A stretch of DNA of 58,065 nucleotides from Bacteroidetes bacterium UBA4416. Its GTDB lineage: Bacteria > Bacteroidota > Bacteroidia > B-17B0 > Aurantibacillaceae. How positions within the stretch are numbered: position 1 is the first letter of the stretch; every line of letters begins with the position of its first letter. The stretch is taken from assembly GCA_002390745.1 (NCBI GenBank), contig DGQK01000073.1:1-58065 (forward strand), given 5' to 3'. The notes beneath the pieces were generated by a model. It did not search any database, had not been told where the DNA came from, and was given only the letters and a program-made list of their open reading frames with translations. Shown here piece by piece: positions 38,536-47,093 of the stretch. Position numbers and translations under genes: made by a program.

Positions 38536-40632
38536 TTAATCCATCTGCGGGGGGATAATATTCGGGATGCTCTCTACATGCTCCTTGTCAAAAGGGCGCT
38601 TGCCGAAGATCATCTCCAGGTCCTCTTTGAAGATCACTTCTTTCTCGAGCAATTTCTCCGCCAGTTGGGTCAGTTTTTCTTTATTGGCCAGCAATATAGC
38701 TTTGGTGCGGGCATAAGCAATGTCGATCATTTTCTTCACCTCTTCGTCGATCGTTTTGGCGGTATGTTCGCTGAACGGCTTGTTGAAGCTATACTCGCTT
38801 TGTCCGGAGCTATCGTAGTAGCTCACATTTCCGATCTTATCGTTGAGGCCATAATAAACGATGCTGGCGTAAGCCTGACGTGTAATCTTTTCAAGGTCGC
38901 TCAGGGCGCCGGTCGAAATCTTACCGAAGATGATCTCTTCAGCTGCACGTCCGCCAAGGGTTGCGCACATTTCATCCACAATCTGCTCCGTTGTGGTAAT
39001 CTGCCGTTCTTCGGGCAGGTACCAGGCAGCACCTAAGGAGCGGCCACGCGGAACAATCGTTACCTTAATGAGTGGCGAGGCGTGCTCGCACATCCAGCTT
39101 ACAGTCGCATGCCCTGCTTCGTGGAATGCGATCACCCGTTTTTCCTCAGGCGTAATGATCTTGTTTTTCTTTTCCAGGCCTGCAATGATCCGGTCAACGG
39201 CATCCAGGAAATCCTGTTTGGTAACCTGCTTTTTATTCGCACGGGCAGCTATCAAAGCCGCTTCGTTACAAATATTGGCAATGTCTGCACCGCTGAAGCC
39301 CGGTGTTTGCCTGGCCAGGAAGTCGATGTCCACCGACACGTCGATTTTGATTTTTTTCAGATGCACCTGGAAAATTTCTTTACGCTCGTTCACATCCGGC
39401 ATGTCCACATAGATCTGCCTGTCGAAGCGTCCGGCGCGCATCAGCGCCCTGTCGAGGATATCAGCACGGTTGGTGGCGGCTAAAATAATAACGCCGCTGT
39501 TGGTGCCAAAACCATCCATCTCTGTAAGGAGCTGGTTTAATGTGTTCTCGCGCTCGTCGTTTCCGCCGGCTGCCGCATTTTTACCGCGGGCACGCCCGAT
39601 CGCATCGATCTCATCAATGAAGATGATGCAGGGAGCTTTCTCTTTTGCCTGTTTGAAGAGGTCGCGCACACGGGATGCACCCACGCCCACAAACATCTCT
39701 ACAAAGTCGGAGCCCGACAGTGAGAAGAACGGCACTTTGGCTTCGCCGGCCACGGCCTTAGCCAGTAAGGTTTTACCGGTTCCGGGAGGGCCAACCAATA
39801 AAGCACCTTTCGGGATCTTGGCCCCCAGGTCGGTATATTTTTTAGGATTCTTGAGGAAGTCTACAATCTCCATCACCTCTACTTTGGCGCCGTCAAGGCC
39901 GGCCACATCGTTGAAGGTAATGTTGGTATTGGAGTCCTTGTCAAACAACACCGCTTTGGATTTACCGATGTTGAAGATCTGTCCGGCACCGCCCGAGCTT
40001 CCGCCCATGCGGCGCATCATAATGATCCAAAGGCCGATCATCAATACGATTGGCAACAGCCAGCCGATGTGGTCGGTCCATTCCGTACGGTCTTCGCTCG
40101 AAGGCGAAATGCGTCTGCTCGGCGGAATATTGGCATTGGATTGCACCAGCCTTACCTGCTCCAGAAAATCTTTTACGTCAGGAACTGATACCCTGAAATG
40201 CGGGCCCTGTGCTGTTTTTGCATTTGGAAAATAAGGAAGGATCTTCCCTGTTTTTTTGTCGATGTACGAATAGCGCGGCAAAGCCAGACTGTCGTTGTCG
40301 ATGGTGATCTCTGCGAACTTCTGGTTGACGATAACAATTTTCCGGACATCACCTTTGGCAAGCATCTCCTGCTCAAAGTGCGATTGATTGTCTTCAAACA
40401 TCCGGCCTTCAAAATCCTGCCCGAAGAATACAAAGGCCAGGAGCGCTACAATAACGATCCCGTAAATCCAGTAAAAGCTGTTGCCCCCGTTTCCGCCGCC
40501 ATTGCCGCCGAATGGCGCATTAGGCTTTTTACCGAAACGGTCCCGCATTTTTTCGAACTGTTTTTTCCTTTCCTCTTCCGAGCTGGAATTATTTTGATTG
40601 GACGTATTATGATTTTGTGATTCGTTGCTCAT
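38536..40632 (-). CDS. ftsH: ATP-dependent zinc metalloprotease FtsH
   Basis: A 698-residue membrane AAA+ protease that degrades damaged or surplus membrane and regulatory proteins. After an Asn/Gly-rich cytosolic tail, transmembrane segments lie at about 53-70 and 190-206 around a periplasmic domain. The ATPase has Walker A GPPGTGKT (281-288), Walker B IIFIDEIDAIG and the second region of homology with GRFDRQIYVDMPD. The zinc site is HEAGH (504-508) with the third ligand Asp/Glu further on. Slightly longer than E. coli FtsH (about 644). It is downstream of rsfS by 35 nt, a common order in Bacteroidota. Confidence 0.95.
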   Translation of the reverse strand: MSNESQNHNTSNQNNSSSEEERKKQFEKMRDRFGKKPNAPFGGNGGGNGGNSFYWIYGIVIVALLAFVFFGQDFEGRMFEDNQSHFEQEMLAKGDVRKIVIVNQKFAEITIDNDSLALPRYSYIDKKTGKILPYFPNAKTAQGPHFRVSVPDVKDFLEQVRLVQSNANIPPSRRISPSSEDRTEWTDHIGWLLPIVLMIGLWIIMMRRMGGSSGGAGQIFNIGKSKAVLFDKDSNTNITFNDVAGLDGAKVEVMEIVDFLKNPKKYTDLGAKIPKGALLVGPPGTGKTLLAKAVAGEAKVPFFSLSGSDFVEMFVGVGASRVRDLFKQAKEKAPCIIFIDEIDAIGRARGKNAAAGGNDERENTLNQLLTEMDGFGTNSGVIILAATNRADILDRALMRAGRFDRQIYVDMPDVNERKEIFQVHLKKIKIDVSVDIDFLARQTPGFSGADIANICNEAALIAARANKKQVTKQDFLDAVDRIIAGLEKKNKIITPEEKRVIAFHEAGHATVSWMCEHASPLIKVTIVPRGRSLGAAWYLPEERQITTTEQIVDEMCATLGGRAAEEIIFGKISTGALSDLEKITRQAYASIVYYGLNDKIGNVSYYDSSGQSEYSFNKPFSEHTAKTIDEEVKKMIDIAYARTKAILLANKEKLTQLAEKLLEKEVIFKEDLEMIFGKRPFDKEHVESIPNIIPPQMD

Positions 40633-40667
40633 GATTGATTATAACATGTTTAATTTGGGTTTGTTCA

Positions 40668-41246
40668 TTAACCTGCGATGTTTGTGGTCTCGCCATCGGC
40701 CCACAGGCCTTCGATATTGTAAAACTCGCGCGTTTCCTTTAAGAAGACGTGCGCTACAATATTGACGTAATCCACCAGGATCCATTCGGCGTTCTGGTAG
40801 CCTTCGCTGTGGTACGGCTTTTCCTTGGTCTGCTTCAGGACGGTTTCTTCCAGAGAATCGGCAATGGCGTTCACGTGGGTATTGCTGTCGGCATCGCAGA
40901 TCACAAAGTAGTCGGCTACGCGGTTCTCCAGTTTGCTGAGGTTAATGATGGTAATATTTTTGGCCTTTTTTTCCTGCATTCCATCCACAATCGCGTCCAG
41001 CAGGCTGGTAGTTTGCTCTTTGGTGGAATTTTTCTTAGGACGCTTGGCTGTGCTGCTGACCTTTTTCTTCTTCTCTGTATTGGCAATCCGGTTGGCTTCT
41101 TTTTGCGCAAGCTCTTTTTCAGTCAAAGGTGTTTTAACCACTTTTTTTCCTGCCTTGCCGGCTGGTGAGGCGGGTGATTTCTTTGCTGCTTTTTTGGGTG
41201 CTGCTTTTTTGGTAGGAGTTGCTTTTTTTACGCTTGCTTTTGCCAT
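40668..41246 (-). CDS. rsfS: Ribosome silencing factor with Lys/Ala-rich N-terminal extension
   Basis: A 192-residue protein of the Iojap/RsfS family, which binds uL14 on the large subunit and blocks joining of subunits when nutrients are low. The conserved part (about 80-190) has LLDAIVDGMQEKKAKNITIINL, RVADYFVICDADSNTHVNAIADSLEE and the closing WILVDYVNIVAHVFLKETREFYNIEGLW. In front lies an about 75-residue Lys/Ala/Pro-rich tail (AKASVKKATPTKKAAPKKAAKK...). Typical RsfS proteins are 105-130 residues. The ATG at 41246 is used since the longer open frame has no promoter upstream. First gene of the operon with ftsH. Confidence 0.9.
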   Translation of the reverse strand: MAKASVKKATPTKKAAPKKAAKKSPASPAGKAGKKVVKTPLTEKELAQKEANRIANTEKKKKVSSTAKRPKKNSTKEQTTSLLDAIVDGMQEKKAKNITIINLSKLENRVADYFVICDADSNTHVNAIADSLEETVLKQTKEKPYHSEGYQNAEWILVDYVNIVAHVFLKETREFYNIEGLWADGETTNIAG

Positions 41247-41281
41247 ATTGTGAATTTGTTTGCGAATACTGTTCCCTTTTC

Positions 41282-41314
41282 TACTTTTGTTTCCGGGTAT
41301 AAGCAACAAATTTA
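41282..41314. promoter_or_regulatory. Divergent -7 boxes for birA and rsfS
   Basis: Plus strand TACTTTTG (41282-41289) points to birA (ATG 41329). Minus strand TAAATTTG (41307-41314) points to rsfS (ATG 41246) with a leader of about 55 nt. They lie only 17 nt apart, so the two polymerases would compete. Confidence 0.5.
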
Positions 41315-41328
41315 ACTTTTTTGCCCAA

Positions 41329-42093
41329 ATGGAGACACTGTTTATAGGAAAGAACCTGCTTTTTTTAACCGAAGTGGAAAGTACCAATACTTATGCCATG
41401 GGCATGTTAAGGAATGTTAACGTCATGGAAGGTACTGTCGTCTACACCGACCACCAGAGCAGGGGAAAAGGGCAGCGGGGCGCCTCCTGGAGCAGTGCTG
41501 TTGCCAGCAATATCACGGCTTCTGTCATTTTGAGGCCAGCCTTTCTCGAATCCGGAGAATCCTTTTTTTTAAGCAAGATCAGTGCCCTCGCCCTCTATGA
41601 CGTATTGACGGATGTTTTAAATAGTAGTCAATATGACATTAAAATTAAATGGCCAAATGACATGCTGGTTGATTCCAGGAAAATTGCGGGCATCCTTATA
41701 GAGAATACATACAATCAGCAACAGATCCAGTATTCCGTGATGGGTATCGGCCTGAATGTAAACCAGGCTGACTTCGGTCCCTTATCCGGCATCGCTACCT
41801 CCCTGAAACTCCTGACAGGGCAGCAGCATGACCGGAAAGAGGTGCTTGAGAAATTATGCCGTTATCTTGAAAAATGGTACCTGCTCCTCAAATCCGGAAA
41901 CAGCGCGCAGATCAGGGAAGCTTATCTCGGAAAGCTCAAAGGCATCAATACCGTGATGACTTTCCAAACACCAGGAAACGAGACCTTCCGTGCGAAGATG
42001 GTGGATGTGAACCGCGAAGGAAAACTCTGCCTGGAGATGCCGGATTCTACCATCCGCCGCTTCGATATCAAAGAACTGCGCTTCGCACAATAA
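41329..42093 (+). CDS. birA: Biotin--[acetyl-CoA-carboxylase] ligase
   Basis: A 254-residue group I biotin protein ligase: it lacks the N-terminal DNA-binding domain of E. coli BirA, so it should not be a repressor. Visible are ESTNTYAM, the biotin/ATP loop DHQSRGKGQRGASW (GRGRxG-type, here RGKGQRG), KWPNDMLVDSRKIAGILIEN with the catalytic Lys and GIGLNVNQ. It attaches biotin to carboxylase carrier proteins. METLFIGKN is chosen as the start because the longer frame begins upstream of the promoter. A terminator follows at 42224. Confidence 0.92.
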   Translation: METLFIGKNLLFLTEVESTNTYAMGMLRNVNVMEGTVVYTDHQSRGKGQRGASWSSAVASNITASVILRPAFLESGESFFLSKISALALYDVLTDVLNSSQYDIKIKWPNDMLVDSRKIAGILIENTYNQQQIQYSVMGIGLNVNQADFGPLSGIATSLKLLTGQQHDRKEVLEKLCRYLEKWYLLLKSGNSAQIREAYLGKLKGINTVMTFQTPGNETFRAKMVDVNREGKLCLEMPDSTIRRFDIKELRFAQ

Positions 42094-42223
42094 GATGCGT
42101 ACACGTTAATTAAAGGTGAAATGGCAAACAAGCCCCGTCATTTTGCGGTGATGCATTCGTTTATTCAAATACTCCGGAGCTCCTTTCCTCTGTGGCTTCT
42201 GCCAAATGCCAAAGCTGACGAAC

Positions 42224-42260
42224 GATCCGGAAGCTGCGTATATATTCCGGATCTCTTTTT
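42224..42260 (+). terminator. Terminator of birA
   Basis: Perfect 9-bp stem GATCCGGAA / TTCCGGATC with a 12-nt loop, followed by TCTTTTT. It is 130 nt beyond the birA stop. Confidence 0.78.
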
Positions 42261-42384
42261 CATAAAACCTACAGAATCTTAATAAATATTAATTGAGTAA
42301 ACACCTTATTTGGCTTATTTAAAAGAAAACGATTTAGTAACGGATTCTTTAACTTTACATTGCAACCACTTAAATGACCTACTG

Positions 42385-44904
42385 ATGAAATGTATTACCC
42401 CCCTTTTAGTCCTTTGCATGTCACTTTTCGTCCTCAAGGCCACTGCACAGAATACCTGTGCCAACTCTTCGCCATTTTGTGCCACGACCAACTATAACTT
42501 CCCGGCAGGTGTCAATAATGGTTCTGCTGCTGCAGGGCCTAGTTATGGATGCCTGGCTACACAGCCCAATCCGGCCTGGTATTATGTACAGATCGCCCAG
42601 ACAGGCCCTGTCGTATTGCTTGCTACCGGATCTGCCGGTGGCGATGTGGACGTTATCGCCTGGGGACCTTTTACCAGCCCGACAGGAAATTGCGGAAACC
42701 TGACAGCAGGGAATACCGTGAGTTGTGATTATGGAACGAGCGCTACCGGAACCATCAATATACCGAATGCCCAGGCCGGGCAGTATTACCAGGTACTGAT
42801 CACGAATTACTCCAATTCGGTGCAGAACATCAATTTCAACCAAAGCAATGCCTCCTCTCCCGGAGCCGGCTCTACCAACTGTAACTTTACTTCAGGGGTG
42901 AACAGCCAGACGATCTGTCCTACTCAAACGGCGACGCTGGTAGCCACTTCCACGCTTCTTAACCCGACTTACCTGTGGAGCCCTGGCGGGATGACCACGC
43001 AAACCATTACTGTATCACCGGCCGTAACTACCGTTTATACCTGTACGGTGACAGGTGTTGCCGTTGTGAACGGACCCGTTAATACAGCGGTAAATTCAGG
43101 AACGGTGACCGTAGCGCCTACGCCGACCCTGACGCTTTCTTCCAACTCCGACGTTTGTCCGAACAGCCCGATTTTCCTGTTTGCCACTTCAGGCTTTACC
43201 AATTATGCCTGGGTAGGCCCCGGAACCAATCAGAACGGTGCGCCCGATAATATCAGCATTCCGAATGCCAATGCCGGCATGGCGGGCACTTATACGGTCA
43301 ATGTAAATTCTGCGCTGGGCTGCCCCGGAACGGCAACCACCAATGTGAACCTGATCACGACCTCGCCGGTATCGGCAGGTGTGCCGCCGAGCGCCTGCGA
43401 GGGTGGAACAGTAGGGCTCACATCCAATGCTCCCGGAGCGGTATCCTATAGCTGGGCCGGGCCTGCGGGCTATACCTCCAGCTTGCAAAACCCGGTGTTG
43501 AATAACGTAACGATGGCCCAGAACGGTGTTTATACCGTTACGGCAAGCTTTACAGGCGCTGTTGGCAACAATACCTGCACAACGGTCACCACTACCACGG
43601 TCACCATTATTCCGGCCTCTACAGTGGCTCTTACTCCGCTTAGCACCATTTGTAATAAAGGAACGATTAATCTCTCAGCACCGGGTGGTGGCAACAGTTA
43701 TAGCTGGACAGGGCCTAACGGGTTTACCTCAGGCGTACAAAATCCGGTGATCAATAATGCGGAGGTGCAGAATCAGGGTGTATACTCCGTTTCGATTACT
43801 GCCAGCGGCTGTGTGAGAACCGGCTCTATCAATGTTGATGTGTACGACGTGTTAAGGTTCACCGCCGAACCTGCTGATGTGACCCTTTGCTTTGGCCAGA
43901 CAGCGAATCTTGTTTCCGCAGGTGCGGGAGGCAGCGGTAGTTATACCTATGTCTGGAATCCGGCCAACGACCTGTCGAATCCTAATGCGGATGCGACGAT
44001 GGTAACGGCTAACAGCACCATCACCTATACGGTGACGTTATCGGATGCCAACTGCCCTGTAACCCAGGCCGTGTTATCTGTTGTCACCGTGAGCGTAAAT
44101 CCAACGCCGGTGATTACCTTAGGGAAAGACCTGAGAGGCTGCGAGCCGTTCCTGGCACCGATAGAAAGCAGCAGCAACCCGCCATCGGTGAACTGCTCCT
44201 GGCTGTTCAGCAACAATACGGCCTCGGGCCAGTGCGGTACCAGCACTGGATTTATGTTCCCGCTGCACGGCTCCTATGATGCAACCTTAAGCGTGGTCGA
44301 TGTCAACGGCTGTACCAATACCGTTACAGCTAATGATTATGTAATTGTTGATCCGAACCCTGTTGCCAGCTTCAGCTACCTGCCGGCAAATCCGACTATC
44401 CTGATCAATGAGGTCAGCTACAGCGATCAGTCGACGATAGGAACACCGATGACAAAGTGGGAATGGAATTTCGGGGATTTCTTCAGCCTTGGCAACAATA
44501 CCGACAGTATTGCCAATCCAAGCCATGTGTATGACAATGCAGCAACCTATACTGTGTCTCTCATCGTTACCAATACCTTCGGCTGTAAAGACACCACCAC
44601 GCGTTTTGTGAACGTAGAGGAAGAGTTTGCCTTGTTTATCCCGAATGCCTTTACACCTTCGAAATCGGATGGCAAGAACGATGTATTTACGCCTCAGGGC
44701 ATCGGTTTTGATCCGGCAAGCTTCCAGATGGCAATATACGACCGTTGGGGAACCGAGATCTACAGAACCAATGACATTGCCAAAGGCTGGGACGGAAGCA
44801 TCAAGGGTGGTAAGCCGGTTCAGGGAGTGTACGTGTACAAGATCGTGGTGACGGACTACAAGAAGCATGATCATGAATTCGTAGGCCACATTACCTCGCT
44901 GTAG
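42385..44904 (+). CDS. T9SS surface protein with Ig-like/PKD repeats and gliding-motility-type C-terminal domain
   Basis: An 839-residue exported protein. Signal peptide (MKCITPLLVLCMSLFVLKATAQ), then an N-terminal pre-peptidase-like domain (NTCANSSPFCATTNYNFPAGV...WYYVQIAQTGPVVLLATGSAGGD). Several Ig-like repeats follow (TICPTQTATLVATSTLLN, SDVCPNSPIFLFATSGFTNY, STICNKGTINLSAPGGGNSY), then a PKD domain (SFSYLPANP...WEWNFGDFF...PSHVYDNAATYTVSL) and a CHU_C type B tail (IPNAFTPSKSDGKNDVFTPQ...YDRWGTEIY...GWDGSIKGG). Likely an adhesin or polymer-binding surface protein. An in-frame TTG at 42310 extends the frame without a signal sequence, so 42385 is used. A terminator that overlaps the thyA promoter ends it. 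Confidence 0.87.
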   Translation: MKCITPLLVLCMSLFVLKATAQNTCANSSPFCATTNYNFPAGVNNGSAAAGPSYGCLATQPNPAWYYVQIAQTGPVVLLATGSAGGDVDVIAWGPFTSPTGNCGNLTAGNTVSCDYGTSATGTINIPNAQAGQYYQVLITNYSNSVQNINFNQSNASSPGAGSTNCNFTSGVNSQTICPTQTATLVATSTLLNPTYLWSPGGMTTQTITVSPAVTTVYTCTVTGVAVVNGPVNTAVNSGTVTVAPTPTLTLSSNSDVCPNSPIFLFATSGFTNYAWVGPGTNQNGAPDNISIPNANAGMAGTYTVNVNSALGCPGTATTNVNLITTSPVSAGVPPSACEGGTVGLTSNAPGAVSYSWAGPAGYTSSLQNPVLNNVTMAQNGVYTVTASFTGAVGNNTCTTVTTTTVTIIPASTVALTPLSTICNKGTINLSAPGGGNSYSWTGPNGFTSGVQNPVINNAEVQNQGVYSVSITASGCVRTGSINVDVYDVLRFTAEPADVTLCFGQTANLVSAGAGGSGSYTYVWNPANDLSNPNADATMVTANSTITYTVTLSDANCPVTQAVLSVVTVSVNPTPVITLGKDLRGCEPFLAPIESSSNPPSVNCSWLFSNNTASGQCGTSTGFMFPLHGSYDATLSVVDVNGCTNTVTANDYVIVDPNPVASFSYLPANPTILINEVSYSDQSTIGTPMTKWEWNFGDFFSLGNNTDSIANPSHVYDNAATYTVSLIVTNTFGCKDTTTRFVNVEEEFALFIPNAFTPSKSDGKNDVFTPQGIGFDPASFQMAIYDRWGTEIYRTNDIAKGWDGSIKGGKPVQGVYVYKIVVTDYKKHDHEFVGHITSL

Positions 44905-44930
44905 CTTTTTAAAACTTTTCATAAGTGTGT

Positions 44931-44965
44931 AAAATCCTTTCTGTGAATAACGGAAAGGATTTTTT
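44931..44965 (+). terminator. Terminator overlapping the thyA promoter
   Basis: Stem AAAATCCTTTC / GAAAGGATTTT (11 bp, 44931-44941 and 44953-44963) with loop and T-tract. The T-tract's last base is the first base of the thyA -7 box. Confidence 0.8.
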
Positions 44966-44972
44966 AATTTTG
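44965..44972 (+). promoter_or_regulatory. -7 box of thyA, implying a leaderless mRNA
   Basis: TAATTTTG matches TAnnTTTG and ends 6 nt before the ATG at 44979, the same gap as at trmH and the glycosyltransferase. Confidence 0.6.
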
Positions 44973-44978
44973 AGTTCT

Positions 44979-45773
44979 ATGAAACAGTATCATGATTTGA
45001 TGCGTCATGTGTTGGAGCATGGCGTAAAAAAGGAAGACCGTACCGGCACCGGCACCTACAGTGTTTTTGGCTACCAGATGCGTTTCGACCTGTCTGCCGG
45101 CTTTCCTTTACTAACCACCAAGAAATTGCACACCAGGTCCATCATTCATGAGCTGCTTTGGTTCTTGAAAGGGGATACGAATATTGCTTATTTGAAAGAG
45201 AACGGGGTAAGGATCTGGGATGAGTGGGCGGATGAGCAGGGGAACCTGGGGCCCGTTTATGGCTATCAGTGGCGGAGCTGGCCTACAGCCGATGGGAGGC
45301 ATATTGACCAGATCTCGCAGGTGGTGGAGATGATCCGGAAAAACCCGGACTCGCGCCGGCTGATCGTAAGCGCCTGGAATGTATCAGACATCAACCAGAT
45401 GAAGTTGCCTCCTTGCCATGCCTTTTTTCAATTCTATGTAGCGGATGGGAAGCTGAGCTGCCAGCTCTATCAGCGTAGTGCGGATATTTTTCTTGGCGTT
45501 CCCTTCAATATTGCCTCTTATGCCTTGCTTACCATGATGATTGCGCAGGTTTGCGGCTTGCAGCCGGGAGATTTTGTGCACACGCTGGGCGATGCGCATA
45601 TATACAGCAACCACGTGGAGCAGGCTAAATTACAGCTAACGCGCGATTGCAGACCTTTGCCGCTGATGAAGATCAACCCGGATGTTAAGTCGATCTTCGA
45701 TTTCAAATTTGAGGATTTTACATTGGAAAATTATGATCCGCATCCGCATATCAAGGCAGAGGTTGCCGTTTAA
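44979..45773 (+). CDS. thyA: Thymidylate synthase
   Basis: A 264-residue enzyme, the same length as E. coli ThyA, converting dUMP to dTMP with methylene-tetrahydrofolate. The catalytic Cys146 is in LPPCHAFFQFYV; RTGTGTYSVFGYQMRFDL, DSRRLIVSAWNVSD, YQRSADIFLGVPFNIASYA and HTLGDAHIYSNH (dUMP-binding His/Tyr) are all conserved. The ATG at 44979 is used because the -7 box is just upstream; a longer frame reads through the terminator. No dihydrofolate reductase gene is adjacent. Confidence 0.95.
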   Translation: MKQYHDLMRHVLEHGVKKEDRTGTGTYSVFGYQMRFDLSAGFPLLTTKKLHTRSIIHELLWFLKGDTNIAYLKENGVRIWDEWADEQGNLGPVYGYQWRSWPTADGRHIDQISQVVEMIRKNPDSRRLIVSAWNVSDINQMKLPPCHAFFQFYVADGKLSCQLYQRSADIFLGVPFNIASYALLTMMIAQVCGLQPGDFVHTLGDAHIYSNHVEQAKLQLTRDCRPLPLMKINPDVKSIFDFKFEDFTLENYDPHPHIKAEVAV

Positions 45774-45810
45774 AAACAGACAATAAATTTCATAATCGGC
45801 AGAATACACA

Positions 45811-45818
45811 TACATTTG
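45811..45818 (+). promoter_or_regulatory. -7 box of frr
   Basis: TACATTTG matches TAnnTTTG, 22 nt before the ATG at 45841. Confidence 0.55.
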
Positions 45819-45840
45819 CAAAACAAAAAAAGATTTATTT

Positions 45841-46401
45841 ATGAGCGATATTAAAACAGTTTTGGAAGGTGCGAAATCACAGATGGAAAAAACAATCGGC
45901 CACCTGGAATCGGAGTTAGCAAAGATCAGGGCGGGAAAAGCAAATCCTGCCATGCTGGATAGCATCCTGGTGGATTACTACGGGTCTAAAACCACGCTTA
46001 ATAACGTTGCGAGTGTGAACACGCAGGATTCGAGAACGATTGTGGTGCAGCCCTGGGAGAAATCCATGCTCACGCCGATCGAAAAGGCGATACAGGCTGC
46101 CAACCTCGGATTCAACCCTCAGAACGACGGTGTGCTGATCCGCATCATTGTGCCGCCACTCACCGAAGAGAGAAGGAAAGACCTGGTAAAAACGGCTAAG
46201 GCAGCAGCTGAAGATGGTAAAGTGAGTTTAAGGACCATCCGCAAGGAATCCATCGATAAGATCAAAGCCCTGCAAAAAGCAGGTTTACCTGAAGATGAAG
46301 CCAAAGTAGGTGAAAACAAGATGCAGGCGCTGGTTGATGAGTTTTCAGTGAAATGCGAAAAGCACCTGGAGCAAAAAGAAAAAGAGATCATGACCGTTTA
46401 A
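45841..46401 (+). CDS. frr: Ribosome recycling factor
   Basis: A 186-residue protein of standard length that splits the post-termination ribosome together with EF-G. Typical segments are MEKTIGHLESELAKIRAGKANPAMLDSI, VQPWEKSMLTPIEKAIQAANLGFNPQNDG, IRIIVPPLTEERRKDLVK and LKTIRKESIDKIKAL-type helix 3. No pyrH or tsf neighbour, which is usual for frr in other phyla. Confidence 0.95.
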   Translation: MSDIKTVLEGAKSQMEKTIGHLESELAKIRAGKANPAMLDSILVDYYGSKTTLNNVASVNTQDSRTIVVQPWEKSMLTPIEKAIQAANLGFNPQNDGVLIRIIVPPLTEERRKDLVKTAKAAAEDGKVSLRTIRKESIDKIKALQKAGLPEDEAKVGENKMQALVDEFSVKCEKHLEQKEKEIMTV

Positions 46402-46425
46402 AAAACAGGTTAGGATACCCCATAA

Positions 46426-46458
46426 AAAAACGCCCCGCAGTTCCTGTGGGGCGTTTTT
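46426..46458. terminator. Terminator of frr, bidirectional
   Basis: Stem AAAAACGCCCCGCAG / CTGTGGGGCGTTTTT (one G-T wobble) with loop TTC, T-rich on both strands. It also lies just beyond the stop of the convergent thioredoxin-like gene. Confidence 0.88.
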
Positions 46459-46478
46459 CGTGCATAAGGTAATGGGCT

Positions 46479-47093
46479 TTATTCCATCCGTTTGATGGTG
46501 CAGCCAATGGATTTGGTTTCCTGTTTGGAAGGAAGGCTGTTTTTGAGTAAGGCCTCGATGGCGTCTTTCAGGTAATTTTCCTTTACCGCTGCCGGATCTT
46601 TTACATTGTCATCAATAGCGCCTTTGTAAATAAGCCCTTTGGTATTGAAGAGGAAGCATTGTGGGGTTCGTGTTGCGCCAAAGGCATCGGCAACTTTAGA
46701 ATTAACATCCACCACATAGGCGCAGTTCAGTTTCTGGGCGGCGGCGTACTTTACCATGGCGTCGTAGCTGTCCTCTTCTGCGCGTTGTGCTTCGTTGCTG
46801 TTGATGATGATGCAGCCAATGCCCTGACGGATGCATAGGTCGCTGAGCTCTTTAATGCGGCTTTCGCTGAGCTTGACATAAGGGCAGGTATTGCAGGAAA
46901 AAATGACCAGAAGGCCTTTTGCAGTTTTGGAAGCGTTGAGGCTTACCTCTTTTCCGCTCACATCTTTCAGTTTCTCTTCGGCCATAGGTAAAGGTGCGTT
47001 CAGGCCAAGTTCATTGCCGTTGGTAGTGTTGATAAACGAAAGTAAAAAGCCGCAGGCAATGAGTAATATGATAAAAAAAGCTCCTTTTTTCAT
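46479..47093 (-). CDS. Membrane-anchored or exported thioredoxin-like (redoxin) protein
   Basis: A 204-residue thioredoxin-fold protein with an N-terminal signal or anchor (KGAFFIILLIACGFLLSFINT). The active-site region is VIFSCNTCPYVK, a CxxC (C-N-T-C) with the family's trailing Pro; VVDVNSKVADAFGATRTPQCFLFN includes the cis-Pro loop TPQ. It probably works in periplasmic thiol-disulphide exchange or peroxide handling. AhpC/TSA-like family members with this SCNTCPYV pattern are common in Bacteroidota; partner unknown. Confidence 0.83.
   Translation of the reverse strand: MKKGAFFIILLIACGFLLSFINTTNGNELGLNAPLPMAEEKLKDVSGKEVSLNASKTAKGLLVIFSCNTCPYVKLSESRIKELSDLCIRQGIGCIIINSNEAQRAEEDSYDAMVKYAAAQKLNCAYVVDVNSKVADAFGATRTPQCFLFNTKGLIYKGAIDDNVKDPAAVKENYLKDAIEALLKNSLPSKQETKSIGCTIKRME

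Noticed and set aside
46426..46458. Hairpin considered as an attenuator for the thioredoxin-like gene
   Set aside because: It lies at the 3' ends of two convergent genes and has T-tracts on both strands, as expected for a shared terminator.
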